A DNA stretch of 64,000 bases from Acidimicrobiales bacterium (GTDB lineage: Bacteria; Actinomycetota; Acidimicrobiia; Acidimicrobiales; DATDAH01): positions 62,001-126,000 of the forward strand of contig JAEUJM010000019.1 in NCBI GenBank assembly GCA_016794585.1, read 5' to 3'. The notes beneath the pieces were generated by a model. That model was given only the letters and a program-made list of their open reading frames with translations, was not told the DNA's origin and did not search any database. The translations under genes were made by a program, and so were the position numbers. Positions 43,021 to 53,891 of this stretch are shown piece after piece; the first letter of the stretch is position 1; the number at the start of each line of letters is the position of its first letter.

Positions 43021-43320
43021 GCCCCGCCACGAGACGGCTGGGCCTCACCCGCCACAAGACGTGGGTCACCACCGGTGAGGCTCGGCCCCCAAGCAAGGAA
43101 CGGCGGAGCCGCAGCACGTCCCCGCCGCCGGACACGATCGCCCCGAGGTGCGCAACGACCGCCCCACGACCGCCGAAGGCGGCAGGGGAGGTCGGCGGGT
43201 GGCGGCGGAACGGCTTCCGGCCACGCGCAGGGACGAGCATGGCCGGAAACGGACTCCGCCGACAGGACCCGCCGACCGGTCAGTGACGGAAGACGAAGAG
43301 GAAAGCGAGGAGAGGAGAAG
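43021..43320. other. 300-bp intergenic region between tatA and guaA stops
   Basis: No gene was found. A G+C-rich stretch with short inverted repeats is followed by copy B of the structured element (43190-43277) and a purine-rich tail (43285-43320) before the guaA stop. Confidence 0.6.
43190..43277. ncRNA. Structured intergenic element, copy B
   Basis: P1: GGTCGGCGGGT 43190-43200 with ACCCGCCGACC 43267-43277, perfect. Internal loop: GGC (43201-43203) against GACAGG (43261-43266). P2: GGCGGA 43204-43209 with TCCGCC 43255-43260. P3: TTCCGGCCA 43215-43223 with TGGCCGGAA 43240-43248, 16-nt terminal loop. P1 and the GGC/GACAGG loop match copies A and C, while the upper part is a variant. It ends 43 nt downstream of guaA, read on the minus strand. 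Confidence 0.68.
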
Positions 43321-44876
<1,556 letters not shown>

Positions 44877-44880
<4 letters not shown>

Positions 44881-46040
44881 TGACCCATCCCCACGCCCTG
44901 GGCCTTCTGGAGGTTCTTGCCCTCGGTCTGGAGCGCGGGCGCCACCATGACCTCGGCCTTCTGGAACTCCTTGACCGACTCGTAGCCGCACGTGGCCATC
45001 GAAGTGCGCAGGCCCCCGAAGAGGTTCATGCGGCCGTCGTTCTCGTGGGCGGGGCCGACGAGGATCTCCTCGAGGGTGCCCCGGGTGACGGTCTGGACCC
45101 GGGCGCCGCGGGGCAGCGTCGGGTGGAAGGTGGCCATGCCCCAGTGGTAACCCCGGCCCGGCGCCTCGCTGGCGGCGGCGAGGGGCGAGCCGATCATCAC
45201 GGCGTCGGCGCCACAGACGATGGCCTTGGCGATGTCGCCGCCCGTGCCCATGCCGCCGTCGGCGATGACGTGGACGTAGACGCCGGTCTCGTCGAGGTGA
45301 CGCATGCGGGCGGCCCGGGCGTCGGCGATGGCGGTGGCCTGCGGGACCCCGAGGCCGAGCACCGCACGGGTGGTGCAGGCGTGGCCGGGGCCGACACCCA
45401 CGAGCACGCCGGCGGCGCCGGTGCGCATGAGGTGCAGGGCGGCCTGGTAGCTGGCGCAGCCGCCCACGATCACGGGGATGTCGAGCTCACGCACGAAGCG
45501 CTTCAGGTTGAGGGGCTCGGCGGTCTTGGAGACGTGCTCGGCCGACACGACCGTGCCCTGGATGACGAGGAGGTCGAGCTCGGCGTCGAGGATCTCCTTG
45601 GCGAAGGCCTCGGTGCGCTGTGGGGTGACCGAGGCGCACGACACGACCCCGGCCTCTTTGATCTGGCGGATGCGCTCACCGATGAGCTCGGGGATGATGG
45701 GCGCCGAGTAGATGTCCTGCATGCGCAGGGTGGCCTTCTCGGGCGGGAGCTCGGCGATCTCGGCGAACAGCGTGTCGGGGTCCTCGTAGCGGGTCCAGAG
45801 GCCCTCGAGGTTGAGCACGCCCACGCCGCCCAGCCGGCCGATCTCGATGGCGGTGGCCGGGCTGACCACGCCGTCCATGGCCGAGGCCATGAGGGGGAGC
45901 TCGAAGTTGAAGGCGTCGATCTCCCACGAGATGTCGACGTCTTCGGGGTCGCGCGTGCGACGGCTGGGGACGATGGCGATGTCGTCGAACCCGTAGGCCC
46001 GCCGCCCCGACTTGCCGATCCCGATCTCGATCTCAGCCAC
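44877..46040 (-). CDS. GuaB3: GuaB-family IMP dehydrogenase-related protein
   Basis: 387 residues, shorter than GuaB because the CBS domains are missing. It matches the actinobacterial GuaB3 type. Seen are [43 protein letters not shown] with the catalytic Cys, [16 protein letters not shown] and [14 protein letters not shown]. The GTG start at 46040 is used. Related proteins may act on IMP or GMP; activity is not settled. It is directly upstream of guaA and overlaps it, supporting a role in guanine-nucleotide metabolism. Confidence 0.92.
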
Positions 46041-46089
46041 GCCGGTTCACCCCTTGTCTGTCGGTGTCATCGTCTTTGTGAAGGTGGTC

Positions 46090-46095
46090 AGTCTA
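46090..46095 (-). promoter_or_regulatory. Putative -10 box of guaB3-guaA
   Basis: TAGACT on the minus strand, fitting TAnnnT, 50 bp before the guaB3 GTG in a 183-bp divergent spacer. No convincing -35. Confidence 0.3.
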
Positions 46096-46223
46096 GTCGG
46101 GCGTCGCGGCCGGCGAGACCGGCGCACGCGGGATTCTCGACCGGGTCCTCGGGCGCGGGCCGCCGGCGTTCGCACCCCTGGTCGCGGACCGACGGGTCGG
46201 GCCGCCGCGGTAACGTCGCCGCC

Positions 46224-47855
46224 ATGTCCGCGGCCCTCGGCGAGCGGCTCGCGGCGGCGGTGGCGGTGACCCTCGGCCTGCTCTTCCTCACGGAGTGGGC
46301 CCTGCTCCGCCGTTCCCGGCGGGCCCGACGATCACAGCGCACGCACCGCGTCCGGCCTGCGGTCGCGGTCGCGGCTGCGGCGGCTTCGGCGGCTTCGGCG
46401 GCTTCGGCGGGGGCCCGCTCCTCGACCCACCGTGCGCACGCAACCGGCGTCCGTGCCGCCGGCGCCGTGCGCCGCCGACGACCGGGCGGGGGCCGACGAG
46501 CGGTCTTCGTCGCCGCGATCGTCGTGGGGTTCGCCGTGCGCCTGGTCTGGGTGGTGTGGGCGACCCGCACGCCGACCGGGCTGCGAGACCCTGCCGAGTA
46601 CCTCCGCATCGCGGTCGGGTTCTCCGAGGGCGACATGCCCACGTTCGGCGGAGGTGGAGGCCCCAGCGCCTTCTGGCCACCCGGCTATCCCGCTGTCCTC
46701 TCGCCCTTCGTGTGGCTGGCCCGCCAGACCGGCTGGGCCAGCACGGCCTTCGTGGCCTCGCTCGTCAACGTGGCGGCGGGCACGGCCACCGTCGCGCTCG
46801 CCGGCGTCCTCGCCGACCGCTGGCTCGGCCGAGCGGCACGCAACACCGCCGCGTGGCTGGTCGCGCTGTGCCCCGCGCTCGTCTACTGGACGTCCACGGC
46901 CCACACCGAGACGGCCTTCACCCCTCTGTTCCTCGGCGCGCTCTCGATGGCCTCGATCGCCGCGGCCCGGCCATCGACCCGCCGATGGGTGGCGGTCGGC
47001 GCACTCGTGGCCGCGGCCTTCCTCGTCCGCAGCCCCGGCGTCATCGCGCTCGCCGCGCCCGCATTGGCCGTCCGCGGCACGCGGGGCTCGTGGCGCGGTG
47101 CGCTGCGGCCGACGCTGATCGTGGTGGGGGTCGCGGCGGCCTGCCTCGTCCCCTGGACCATCCGCAACGGCGTGCAGGTCGGCTTCTGGTCCCCGGCCTC
47201 GACCAACAACGCGGGGGCAGTGTGCTTCGGCCACCACGACGAGGCGCCGGCCCTGTGGGAGCCCGAGAAGCTCAGCCAGGAGATCCAGGACGACTGCTAC
47301 GGCACCTCGCCCTACGCCGAGCGCCGCTTCGCCACGCTCTACGGCCTCTCGGGGTCGGCCGCGGAGGCGATGCCCGTCGACACCGACGAGGTCGCGTGGT
47401 ACCGGGATGCCACCGGCCGCGGCGTCCGCTGGGCCGTCACCCACCCCGTGGAGGAGGCCGAGCTCAGCGCCCGCAAGGTCTGGGAGACGTGGAGCAGCGA
47501 GGGCCGGGTGGTGGACGGCGCCCGCAACTTCGAGGATCCGGGCTGGGCGGGCCACTGGCACGGGCCCCTCGAGGCGGTCGCCGACTGGTGGGGGTGGCTC
47601 GTGGGCGCGGGGGCCGTGGCCGGACTGGCCCTCGTCCCGGCCTGCCGTCGGGCCTCGGTCGTCTGGGTGCCCATCGCCCTCTACACCCTCGCCATCGCCG
47701 GCGGCGTCGTCGATCCCCACTACCGCTACCCGGTCGTCCCCTTGGTCGCAGTGCTGGCCGCCGGCGCGCTGGTCCACCTCTGGCCCGGCGCCGACCCCCT
47801 CCCGGGGGTTGCGGTGGGCGAACATGGACGGTCCAGCGAGAGGACGGCCCCCTGA
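46224..47855 (+). CDS. GT39/ArnT-like polytopic glycosyltransferase
   Basis: 543 residues. A short cytoplasmic Ala/Arg-rich N-terminus after one helix is followed by about ten membrane segments. The first outside loop carries TGLRDPAEYLRIAVGF and then PSAFWPPGYPAVLSPFVWL, as in protein-mannosyltransferase/ArnT relatives that use polyprenyl-phosphate sugars. PWTIRNGVQVGFWSP and a soluble part with GHHDEAPALWEPE come later, and HYRYPVVPLVAVLAAG closes the protein. Acceptor unknown. Its stop overlaps the probable CTG start of the SGNH protein (CTGA), so the two may modify the same glycan. Confidence 0.82.
   Translation: MSAALGERLAAAVAVTLGLLFLTEWALLRRSRRARRSQRTHRVRPAVAVAAAAASAASAASAGARSSTHRAHATGVRAAGAVRRRRPGGGRRAVFVAAIVVGFAVRLVWVVWATRTPTGLRDPAEYLRIAVGFSEGDMPTFGGGGGPSAFWPPGYPAVLSPFVWLARQTGWASTAFVASLVNVAAGTATVALAGVLADRWLGRAARNTAAWLVALCPALVYWTSTAHTETAFTPLFLGALSMASIAAARPSTRRWVAVGALVAAAFLVRSPGVIALAAPALAVRGTRGSWRGALRPTLIVVGVAAACLVPWTIRNGVQVGFWSPASTNNAGAVCFGHHDEAPALWEPEKLSQEIQDDCYGTSPYAERRFATLYGLSGSAAEAMPVDTDEVAWYRDATGRGVRWAVTHPVEEAELSARKVWETWSSEGRVVDGARNFEDPGWAGHWHGPLEAVADWWGWLVGAGAVAGLALVPACRRASVVWVPIALYTLAIAGGVVDPHYRYPVVPLVAVLAAGALVHLWPGADPLPGVAVGEHGRSSERTAP
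46381..46407 (+). repeat. Three 9-bp repeats inside the GT39-like gene
   Basis: CGGCTTCGG is repeated three times in tandem, encoding Ala-Ala-Ser units in the cytoplasmic N-terminal linker. A site of likely length variation without frame change. Confidence 0.7.
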
Positions 47856-49549
47856 CCACCGACGCGCACCCGAGTACCTGGGACACTTGGGGACCGGTCG
47901 CGTCCACCGACCCGGTGACGAGCGGATCGCACCGCTGGTTCGCCCGCCTCGCCCCGGTGGGCGGGCTGGTGGTCGCAGCGGTCCTGGTCGTCCGTGGCCA
48001 CCTCTGGCTGGCCCTCGCGATGGCGGCCCTGGTGTTCGCTCTCCTCCAGGCGCGCCTCGTCTCGCCCCGCTTCCGGGGCTGGTTCGAGGCCACGGCGACG
48101 CGCGCCGCGCACCTGGTGGCCCACGTGGTCGGCACGGGATTGTCCTGGTTCCTGCTGTCCGTGGTGTTCGTGGCGATCGTCGTCCCCGTCTGGGTGCTCA
48201 CCGTCCCGTTCCACCGCCGCCGGTTCGGCCGACCGCGTGGCGTGAAGGGCGACGGCTGGATCACCCGCGGGTCCGCGGTGTCGTCCCCGCCGTCGCACCG
48301 GACGTTCGGACCGGAGCGGGGCTTCGGAGGCTCGGCCGGCACGCCGACGGAGGCGCGTGCCCCCGCGACCGACGAGCCCGCCCGTGACAACCCCCCTTCC
48401 GCCCCTGTCCGTCCGCCACGCTGGTCCGGGAGACGCCACCGCGTGCTCGTGGGCTTCGGCGTCGTGCTCGCCCTGCTCGTGGCCGACCTGGCCCTCGGCG
48501 CGGTGCTCTCGGCCACCGGTGTGCGTGAGGGACCCCGGGGCGACACCCGCCGCCAGGTCGAGCAGGCCGTCTCGGCCACCATGGCAGCCCCTCCCCTCGC
48601 CGACGAGCCGTGGGTCGAGGAGTACCGCCAGGCGCTGATCGACTACCAGCTCGGCGGCGGCACCTACACGCCCTTCCTCGTGCGAGGACCGCGAGCTTTC
48701 ACCAGCGAGTCGTTGAACACGACCGAGGACGAGCGCTTGTCCTACACACCTGCCGCCGGCGAGGGCGAGCCCCTGCGGGTGGCGTTCTTCGGCGGGTCGG
48801 TCATGTTCGGGGTCGGCCAGCGCGACGAGCACACCATCCCCTCGGAGGTCGCCCGCCTCGCCGAGGAGGAGGGCATCGCGCTCGAGGTCGACAACTACGG
48901 GCTGCCCGGCTGGGTGAGCTGGCAGGAGGTGCAGTACCTCGAGCGCCTCCTCGCCCGTGGCGACCAGTACGACCTGATCGTCTTCTACGACGGCTTCAAC
49001 GAGCTGTTGGTGCAGGGCACCGGCTACTCCCCCGACCCGACCCACCTCGGCGCCGACGTGATGGACCGGTTCGCTTCGGACTACCACGCCGAGCACGAGG
49101 AGGACCCGGGCCTCTGGGACGGTGCCTCCGAGCTCGCCACGGCCTACCGGCGCAACAGCGGGATCGCCCTCCTGCTGGGCGAGGCCGTCCCCGACCCGAC
49201 CGCCTCGCAGGGCGGGCTGCGACGCGCCACCGCCACCCCCGAGGAGCAGGCGGATGCCGCGATCGACATCTACGGACGGGCCATCGCCTTGGCGAACGCC
49301 CTCGGCGACGCACACGACACCCCCGTCCGCTTCTTCTGGCAACCGGCGAAGGCGGGATGGCCCGACGAGCTCATCGACCGCCTCCCGGACGGCGTCATCG
49401 ACGTCTCCCATGCGCTCGACGGCCGGGAGGACGAGGTCTACATCGACGAGGTGCACACCGACGAGGTGGGAGCCCGGATCATGGCCGAGGCGCTGTGGGC
49501 CGAGATCGGGCCCGAGCTCGAGGCGCTCTCAGATGACGCCGAGCGCTGA
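47852..49549 (+). CDS. Membrane-anchored SGNH-fold protein, paralogue 1
   Basis: 565 residues if CTG 47852 (CTGA overlap, preceded by GAGAGGA) is used; GTG 47915 is the next canonical start. Two or three N-terminal helices (about 33-65, 90-115) and another near 195-220 precede an outside domain. SGNH blocks are visible: FFGGSVMFGVGQRDEH (Ser, about 315), DNYGLPGWVSW (Gly), VFYDGFNELL (Asn) and DEVHTDEVGAR (Asp and His, about 533). GGS replaces the usual GDS. Relatives act as O-acyl esterases or transferases on polysaccharide. It is coupled to the GT39-like gene. Confidence 0.8.
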   Translation: MTTDAHPSTWDTWGPVASTDPVTSGSHRWFARLAPVGGLVVAAVLVVRGHLWLALAMAALVFALLQARLVSPRFRGWFEATATRAAHLVAHVVGTGLSWFLLSVVFVAIVVPVWVLTVPFHRRRFGRPRGVKGDGWITRGSAVSSPPSHRTFGPERGFGGSAGTPTEARAPATDEPARDNPPSAPVRPPRWSGRRHRVLVGFGVVLALLVADLALGAVLSATGVREGPRGDTRRQVEQAVSATMAAPPLADEPWVEEYRQALIDYQLGGGTYTPFLVRGPRAFTSESLNTTEDERLSYTPAAGEGEPLRVAFFGGSVMFGVGQRDEHTIPSEVARLAEEEGIALEVDNYGLPGWVSWQEVQYLERLLARGDQYDLIVFYDGFNELLVQGTGYSPDPTHLGADVMDRFASDYHAEHEEDPGLWDGASELATAYRRNSGIALLLGEAVPDPTASQGGLRRATATPEEQADAAIDIYGRAIALANALGDAHDTPVRFFWQPAKAGWPDELIDRLPDGVIDVSHALDGREDEVYIDEVHTDEVGARIMAEALWAEIGPELEALSDDAER

Positions 49550-49558
49550 GCGGCTCCG

Positions 49559-49954
49559 TCAGGTGCCGTGGAGCTGCTTGAGGATCTGCTTGGCCACCGC
49601 CACGTTCATCTCATAGATCGCATCGCGGCCGGTGTCGCGCACCTCCTTGACCACGCCCCCGCCGGTGGCGTCCTCGATCGCCCCCACCCCGGTGACGAGG
49701 GCGTTCCGGGTGGCGTCGGTCGCCTTGTACCCCATGCCGGTGAGGCGCTGGAACACGTCGTTCTGGGCGATGGGGGCGGGCGCGGCCTGGGCGATGATGC
49801 GCAGCGCGTCCTTGGTGACCTCAGCGCCTTGGGTGATGGCCTCGGCCGGCGTCAGCGGGCCCTGGGGCTCGGCCTCCACGGTCTCCAGCCATTCCCGCAC
49901 CTGTGTCACGACGTGCGCGTGGTCGTCGCCCTCGAAGGTCACGGTCACCGACAT
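49559..49954 (-). CDS. Small soluble protein of unknown function
   Basis: 131 residues. A short beta-like N-terminus (MSVTVTFEGDD) and Pro-rich linker lead to a helical part with GYKATDATRNALVTGVGAIED, AVAKQILKQL at the end, and no membrane or signal segments. No family is recognised. It is convergent with the SGNH gene before it and divergent from the one after it. Confidence 0.65.
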   Translation of the reverse strand: MSVTVTFEGDDHAHVVTQVREWLETVEAEPQGPLTPAEAITQGAEVTKDALRIIAQAAPAPIAQNDVFQRLTGMGYKATDATRNALVTGVGAIEDATGGGVVKEVRDTGRDAIYEMNVAVAKQILKQLHGT

Positions 49955-50052
49955 GGGCAAAACGGTACCCGGCCACCGGCGATCACGGCGGGCGCTCCCC
50001 CGAATCCGACAATGGGCCGCCTGAAGATCGAGATGACGGCGAAGTAGCCCCT

Positions 50053-50066
50053 GAGCCGATCGGCTC
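50053..50066. promoter_or_regulatory. 14-bp perfect palindrome before SGNH paralogue 2
   Basis: GAGCCGATCGGCTC ends two bases before the ATG at 50069, in the divergent spacer to the gene at 49954. It could be an operator or a translation-blocking hairpin. Confidence 0.5.
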
Positions 50067-50068
50067 CG

Positions 50069-51760
50069 ATGACTACGATGGCCGTCATCGGTACTGGGGT
50101 CGCGGCCGAAATGGCGACGTCGAGTGCGTTCGGGGCGGAGGACAAAGCCGACGGACGGGCGGGTGACCGGCCGCGCGCCGCGCTCGGCCCTGGGACCTTG
50201 GCGGTCATCGCCACGACCCTCGCGCTGGCCGTGGCCCTGTCCGCTCGTCGGCCCGTCCTCGGCGGGGCGATCATCGTGGTCGCGGCGGGTTGGGCACAGC
50301 TCGTGGTTCTCCGCCCCCGCCTCGCCCGACGAACCGTCACCTTCGTCCTGGCCGCACCACGAGCAGTGGCGCTGGCCGCAGCGCGGGTCGCGTTGACCAT
50401 GGTCTTCGTGGTCCTGGTGGTCCCCGGCTGGATCCTCGGCCTGCTCTTTCGGAGCCCGCCCCTCGGAACCACCCGGCGCCAACGCGACAGCCGGTGGCGC
50501 ACCCGGGCACCCAACGACCCGAGGGCGGCCCGCCGTGCCCACACAGCAAGAGCGACCGGCGACCCTCCCCCGGCCACCCGGGCTCGGCCGACCTCGCCGG
50601 GTCGCCGGCGCCAGGCTCGGCGACGGAGTCTGCCGCGACCCCGACCGGCCCTCGTCGCCTCCTTCGTCCTGGGACTCCTTGCCGTCGACGTCCTCGCCGG
50701 CGCCCTGCTCTCGGGGACCGGGCTCCTCCCTCCCGCCGACCGTGGGGATCTCGTGACCCAGAAGCGGGAGGCGGCGGCCGAGACGATGGCCATGCCCAAC
50801 GTCGTCGACGAGCCCTGGGCCGCGAGCTTCGGTGAGTCCCTCGCCGACTTCCAGCTCGTAACACCCACGTACGTCCCCTTCATCGTCGCCGCACCTCACC
50901 CTTTCCGGAGCCCTCACCTCAACGTGGAGGACGGGGCGCGGCGGTCCTACCGGCCCTCACCATCACCTGGCGCGACCCCGCTCCGGGTGGCGTTCTTCGG
51001 TGGGTCCACGACCTTCGGCATCGGACAGCGCGACGAGCACACCGTCCCCTCGGAGGTGGCTCGCCTCGCCGAGGAGGACGGCGTCACCCTCGAGGTGCAC
51101 AACTACGGCTTCCCGGCATGGGTCTCCTGGCAGGAGCAGGCCTACTTCGAACGTCTCCTCGCCGCAGGGCGTGAGTTCGATCTGGCGGTGTTCTACGACG
51201 GGTACAACGAGTTCCTGGCGCAGCGCACCGAGTACTCCACCGATCCCACGCACTTCGGCGCCAGCAGCCTCCAGTCCCTCGCCACCCGCTTCCACGAGGA
51301 ACACGAGACCGCCCCCGGCTTCCTCGGAGGACCGCGGGAGCTCCTCGACGCCTACCGCCGCAGCAGTGGGCTCTGGCGGACGGCGGACCACCTCTTCGGC
51401 ACGGCACCGGCACCGTCGTGGCAAGCCCACCTGAGCGATGAGAGCGAAGAAGAGCAACGGGCCGCCGCCCTGTCGGTCTACCGCCGGTCCCTGGACCTGA
51501 TCCGACCACTCGCCCGGACGCACCGCGTACCCGTCCGCTTCTTCTGGCAGCCGACCTCCACGGGGTGGAGCCCCGCGGTCCTCACCGGCCTGCCGAACGA
51601 CGTCGTCGACATCTCCGACGCACTGGACGGACGTCAGGACGAGGTCTACATCAGCGACGTCCACACCAACGAGATCGGCGCCCGGATGGTGGCGGAGGCC
51701 ATGTGGGCCGAGTTGGCCCCGATGCTGACGGAGATGGCAGACGTGGCTCCGCCCCGCTGA
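50069..51760 (+). CDS. Membrane-anchored SGNH-fold protein, paralogue 2
   Basis: 563 residues, same plan as the protein at 47852. A hydrophobic pair (about 45-120), a basic cytoplasmic stretch rich in Arg/Pro (about 130-200), one helix (about 195-220), then the outside catalytic domain with FFGGSTTFGIGQRDEH (Ser, about 313), HNYGFPAWVSW, VFYDGYNEFL and SDVHTNEIGARM (about 530). It lacks an adjacent glycosyltransferase. ATG 50069 or 50078 may be the start, and no clear ribosome binding site is seen. Activity is inferred from fold motifs only. Confidence 0.8.
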   Translation: MTTMAVIGTGVAAEMATSSAFGAEDKADGRAGDRPRAALGPGTLAVIATTLALAVALSARRPVLGGAIIVVAAGWAQLVVLRPRLARRTVTFVLAAPRAVALAAARVALTMVFVVLVVPGWILGLLFRSPPLGTTRRQRDSRWRTRAPNDPRAARRAHTARATGDPPPATRARPTSPGRRRQARRRSLPRPRPALVASFVLGLLAVDVLAGALLSGTGLLPPADRGDLVTQKREAAAETMAMPNVVDEPWAASFGESLADFQLVTPTYVPFIVAAPHPFRSPHLNVEDGARRSYRPSPSPGATPLRVAFFGGSTTFGIGQRDEHTVPSEVARLAEEDGVTLEVHNYGFPAWVSWQEQAYFERLLAAGREFDLAVFYDGYNEFLAQRTEYSTDPTHFGASSLQSLATRFHEEHETAPGFLGGPRELLDAYRRSSGLWRTADHLFGTAPAPSWQAHLSDESEEEQRAAALSVYRRSLDLIRPLARTHRVPVRFFWQPTSTGWSPAVLTGLPNDVVDISDALDGRQDEVYISDVHTNEIGARMVAEAMWAELAPMLTEMADVAPPR

Positions 51761-51786
51761 AGCAGGCGCGCGCGTCGGCGCACCCG

Positions 51787-53214
51787 TCAGGCCAGACCGG
51801 CGATGCGCTGCCAGGCGGCCTCGACGTGGCGGCGCTCGGTGGTGGTCTGGCCGACGCACAGGCGCAGGGTGAGGTGTCCGTCGAGCCGGGTGTGGGTGAG
51901 GTGGAGGGCCCCCGATGCGTTGCAGGCGTCGAGGACGCGCTGGTTGACCTCGTCCCCGCCGACGTGGCGGAAACACACGAGGTTCAGGGGCACGGGGGCA
52001 GCCAGTTCGAAGCGGTCGTCGGCGTCGATCCAGCCCACCAGCTCGCGGGTGAGCTCGACGTGGCGCCGGAGGTGGTGGCGCAGGCCCTCGGCGCCGTAGT
52101 GGCGGATGACCATCCAGAGCTTCAGGGCGCGGAAGCGCCGGCCCAGGGGCACGTGCCAGTCGCGGTAGTCGACGACCGCGCCCGCCTCGGAGGCGGCGTT
52201 GCGCAGGTACTCGGGCAGCACCGAAAGCGCCCCGACGAGGGCCGAGCGGTCGGCCACGTAGAAGCAGTCGCAGTCGAAGTTGGTGAACAGCCATTTGTGG
52301 GGGTCGAAGCAGTAGCTGTCGACCCGCTCGAGGCCGTCGTTCACGAAGCGCAGCTCGGGCACCACCGCTGCGGATCCGCTCATGGCCGCGTCCACATGGA
52401 GCCAGAGGCCGTGGCGCTCGCACACGTCGGCGATGGCCGGCACCGGGTCGAGCGCCGTCGACGACGTCGTGCCCACGGTGGCGCACACGAAGAATGGCCG
52501 AAGTCCGGCGGCCAGGTCGGCCTCGACCGCGGCGGCGAGGGCGTCGGGGCGCATCGCGAACGACTCGTCGACGTCGATGGTGCGCAGGGCGGACGCGGGC
52601 AGCCCGGCGACCCGCACGCCCTTCTCGACCGACGAGTGGGCCTGGTTCGAGGTGTAGGCCACCAGGCCGGTCAGGTCGCCGTCGGGGGCCGCCCGGTGAC
52701 GGGCGGCGATGACGGCGCAGAGGGTGGCGCTCGACGCCGAGTCCTGGATCACGCCTCCCCCCGCACCGGTCGAGCGGAAGCGGTCGGGCAGATCGAGCAG
52801 ATCGATGACCCAGTCGAGCACGACGGTCTCGAGCTCGGTGCAGGCCGGGCTGGTGGCCCAGAGCATCCCCTGCACGCCGAGGCCCGACGAGAGCAGGTCG
52901 CCGAGCACCGACGGGCCCGACGAGTTGGCCGGGAAGTAGGCGAAGAAGTTGGGGGACTGCCAGTGCGTGACCCCGGGGAGGATGACCCGCTCGACGTCGG
53001 CCATGACCGCCTCGAAGGGCTCCGGGTGCTCGGGCGGGTGCTCGGGCAGCTGCGACCGGACCTCGCCCGGCGCCACCTGCGACAGCACCGGTCGGTCCTC
53101 GACTCCCTCCAGGTAGCGGGCGATCCAGTCCACGACCTCGTAGCCCCGCCGGCGGAACTCGTCGGGCGTCATGTGGAAGCTGGGCGGCTCCACGGGGCCC
53201 GTCCCCTCGCTCAT
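51787..53214 (-). CDS. PLP-dependent aromatic-L-amino-acid-type decarboxylase
   Basis: 475-residue group II decarboxylase. The N-terminus has FRRRGYEVVDWIARYLEG and THWQSPNFFAYFP, typical of DOPA/tryptophan decarboxylases. The cofactor site has LWLHVDAAMSG (Asp) and CFDPHKWLFTNFDC with the Schiff-base Lys. The product is probably an aromatic amine. The usual VDAAYAG reads VDAAMSG. It overlaps the NUDIX gene start-stop (ATGA), but no pathway link is evident. Confidence 0.93.
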   Translation of the reverse strand: MSEGTGPVEPPSFHMTPDEFRRRGYEVVDWIARYLEGVEDRPVLSQVAPGEVRSQLPEHPPEHPEPFEAVMADVERVILPGVTHWQSPNFFAYFPANSSGPSVLGDLLSSGLGVQGMLWATSPACTELETVVLDWVIDLLDLPDRFRSTGAGGGVIQDSASSATLCAVIAARHRAAPDGDLTGLVAYTSNQAHSSVEKGVRVAGLPASALRTIDVDESFAMRPDALAAAVEADLAAGLRPFFVCATVGTTSSTALDPVPAIADVCERHGLWLHVDAAMSGSAAVVPELRFVNDGLERVDSYCFDPHKWLFTNFDCDCFYVADRSALVGALSVLPEYLRNAASEAGAVVDYRDWHVPLGRRFRALKLWMVIRHYGAEGLRHHLRRHVELTRELVGWIDADDRFELAAPVPLNLVCFRHVGGDEVNQRVLDACNASGALHLTHTRLDGHLTLRLCVGQTTTERRHVEAAWQRIAGLA

Positions 53215-53891
53215 CGTCCCGTCCCCGTGACGACCGAGAGCAACTGGTGCAACAACCGCGCGGTGGCGCCCCAGACGGTGTCCCCCGGGATCTCGAAGAA
53301 GTAGAGCGGGTGGTACCCCTGGGGAAAGCGCCAGAGCTCCTCCCGGTAGGCGTCGTCGTGCAGCAGCTCGGAAAGCGGTACGTGGAGGATGGCCTCGACC
53401 TCGGCCTCCTGGGCCACGAGCTCGGGACGCCCGGCGAGTCGTCCCACCACGGGCACGATGAGGGACTGGCTCGAGAAAGTGGCGAGGGGGTCGAGTTCGC
53501 CGATCACCTCGACGGTGGCCGGGGGCAGGGCGGTCTCCTCCTCGGCTTCGCGCAGTGCGGTCTCCGTCGGCACCTCGCCGGGCTCCTGGCGACCACCCGG
53601 GAAGCTCACCTCGCCCTTGTGCGCGCGCAGGTGCTGGGCACGGCGAGTGAGCACCACCACCGTCTCGCCCGCGTCCTCGTAAAGAGGGACGAGCACGGCC
53701 GACGGTCGCGCCCCCGGGGGTGCGCCGCCGGTGATGGGACGCGGCTCGCCGAGGCGCTCCACCGCCTCGACCACGGTTCCGAGGGGGACGCGGCGCTCGT
53801 CCGGCGCCAGACCCGCCCACGGGGCGGGCCCGCCGGGCTGTACGTCGGCCGGGCGGGGGATGACCTGCGATCCGCCCCGAGCGCCCGGCAT
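53211..53891 (-). CDS. NUDIX hydrolase, CoA pyrophosphatase type
   Basis: 226 residues. The NUDIX box GGRQEPGEVPTETALREAEEE sits in the first half after GEVSFP. The layout with an upstream AQHLRAHKGEVSF segment and EAEVEAILHVPLSELL resembles NudL/YeaB-type CoA diphosphatases. It would hydrolyse CoA or acyl-CoA to phosphopantetheine. ATG 53891 shares a base with the preceding small gene's stop (TGATG) and its own stop overlaps the decarboxylase start. Confidence 0.88.
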   Translation of the reverse strand: MPGARGGSQVIPRPADVQPGGPAPWAGLAPDERRVPLGTVVEAVERLGEPRPITGGAPPGARPSAVLVPLYEDAGETVVVLTRRAQHLRAHKGEVSFPGGRQEPGEVPTETALREAEEETALPPATVEVIGELDPLATFSSQSLIVPVVGRLAGRPELVAQEAEVEAILHVPLSELLHDDAYREELWRFPQGYHPLYFFEIPGDTVWGATARLLHQLLSVVTGTGR

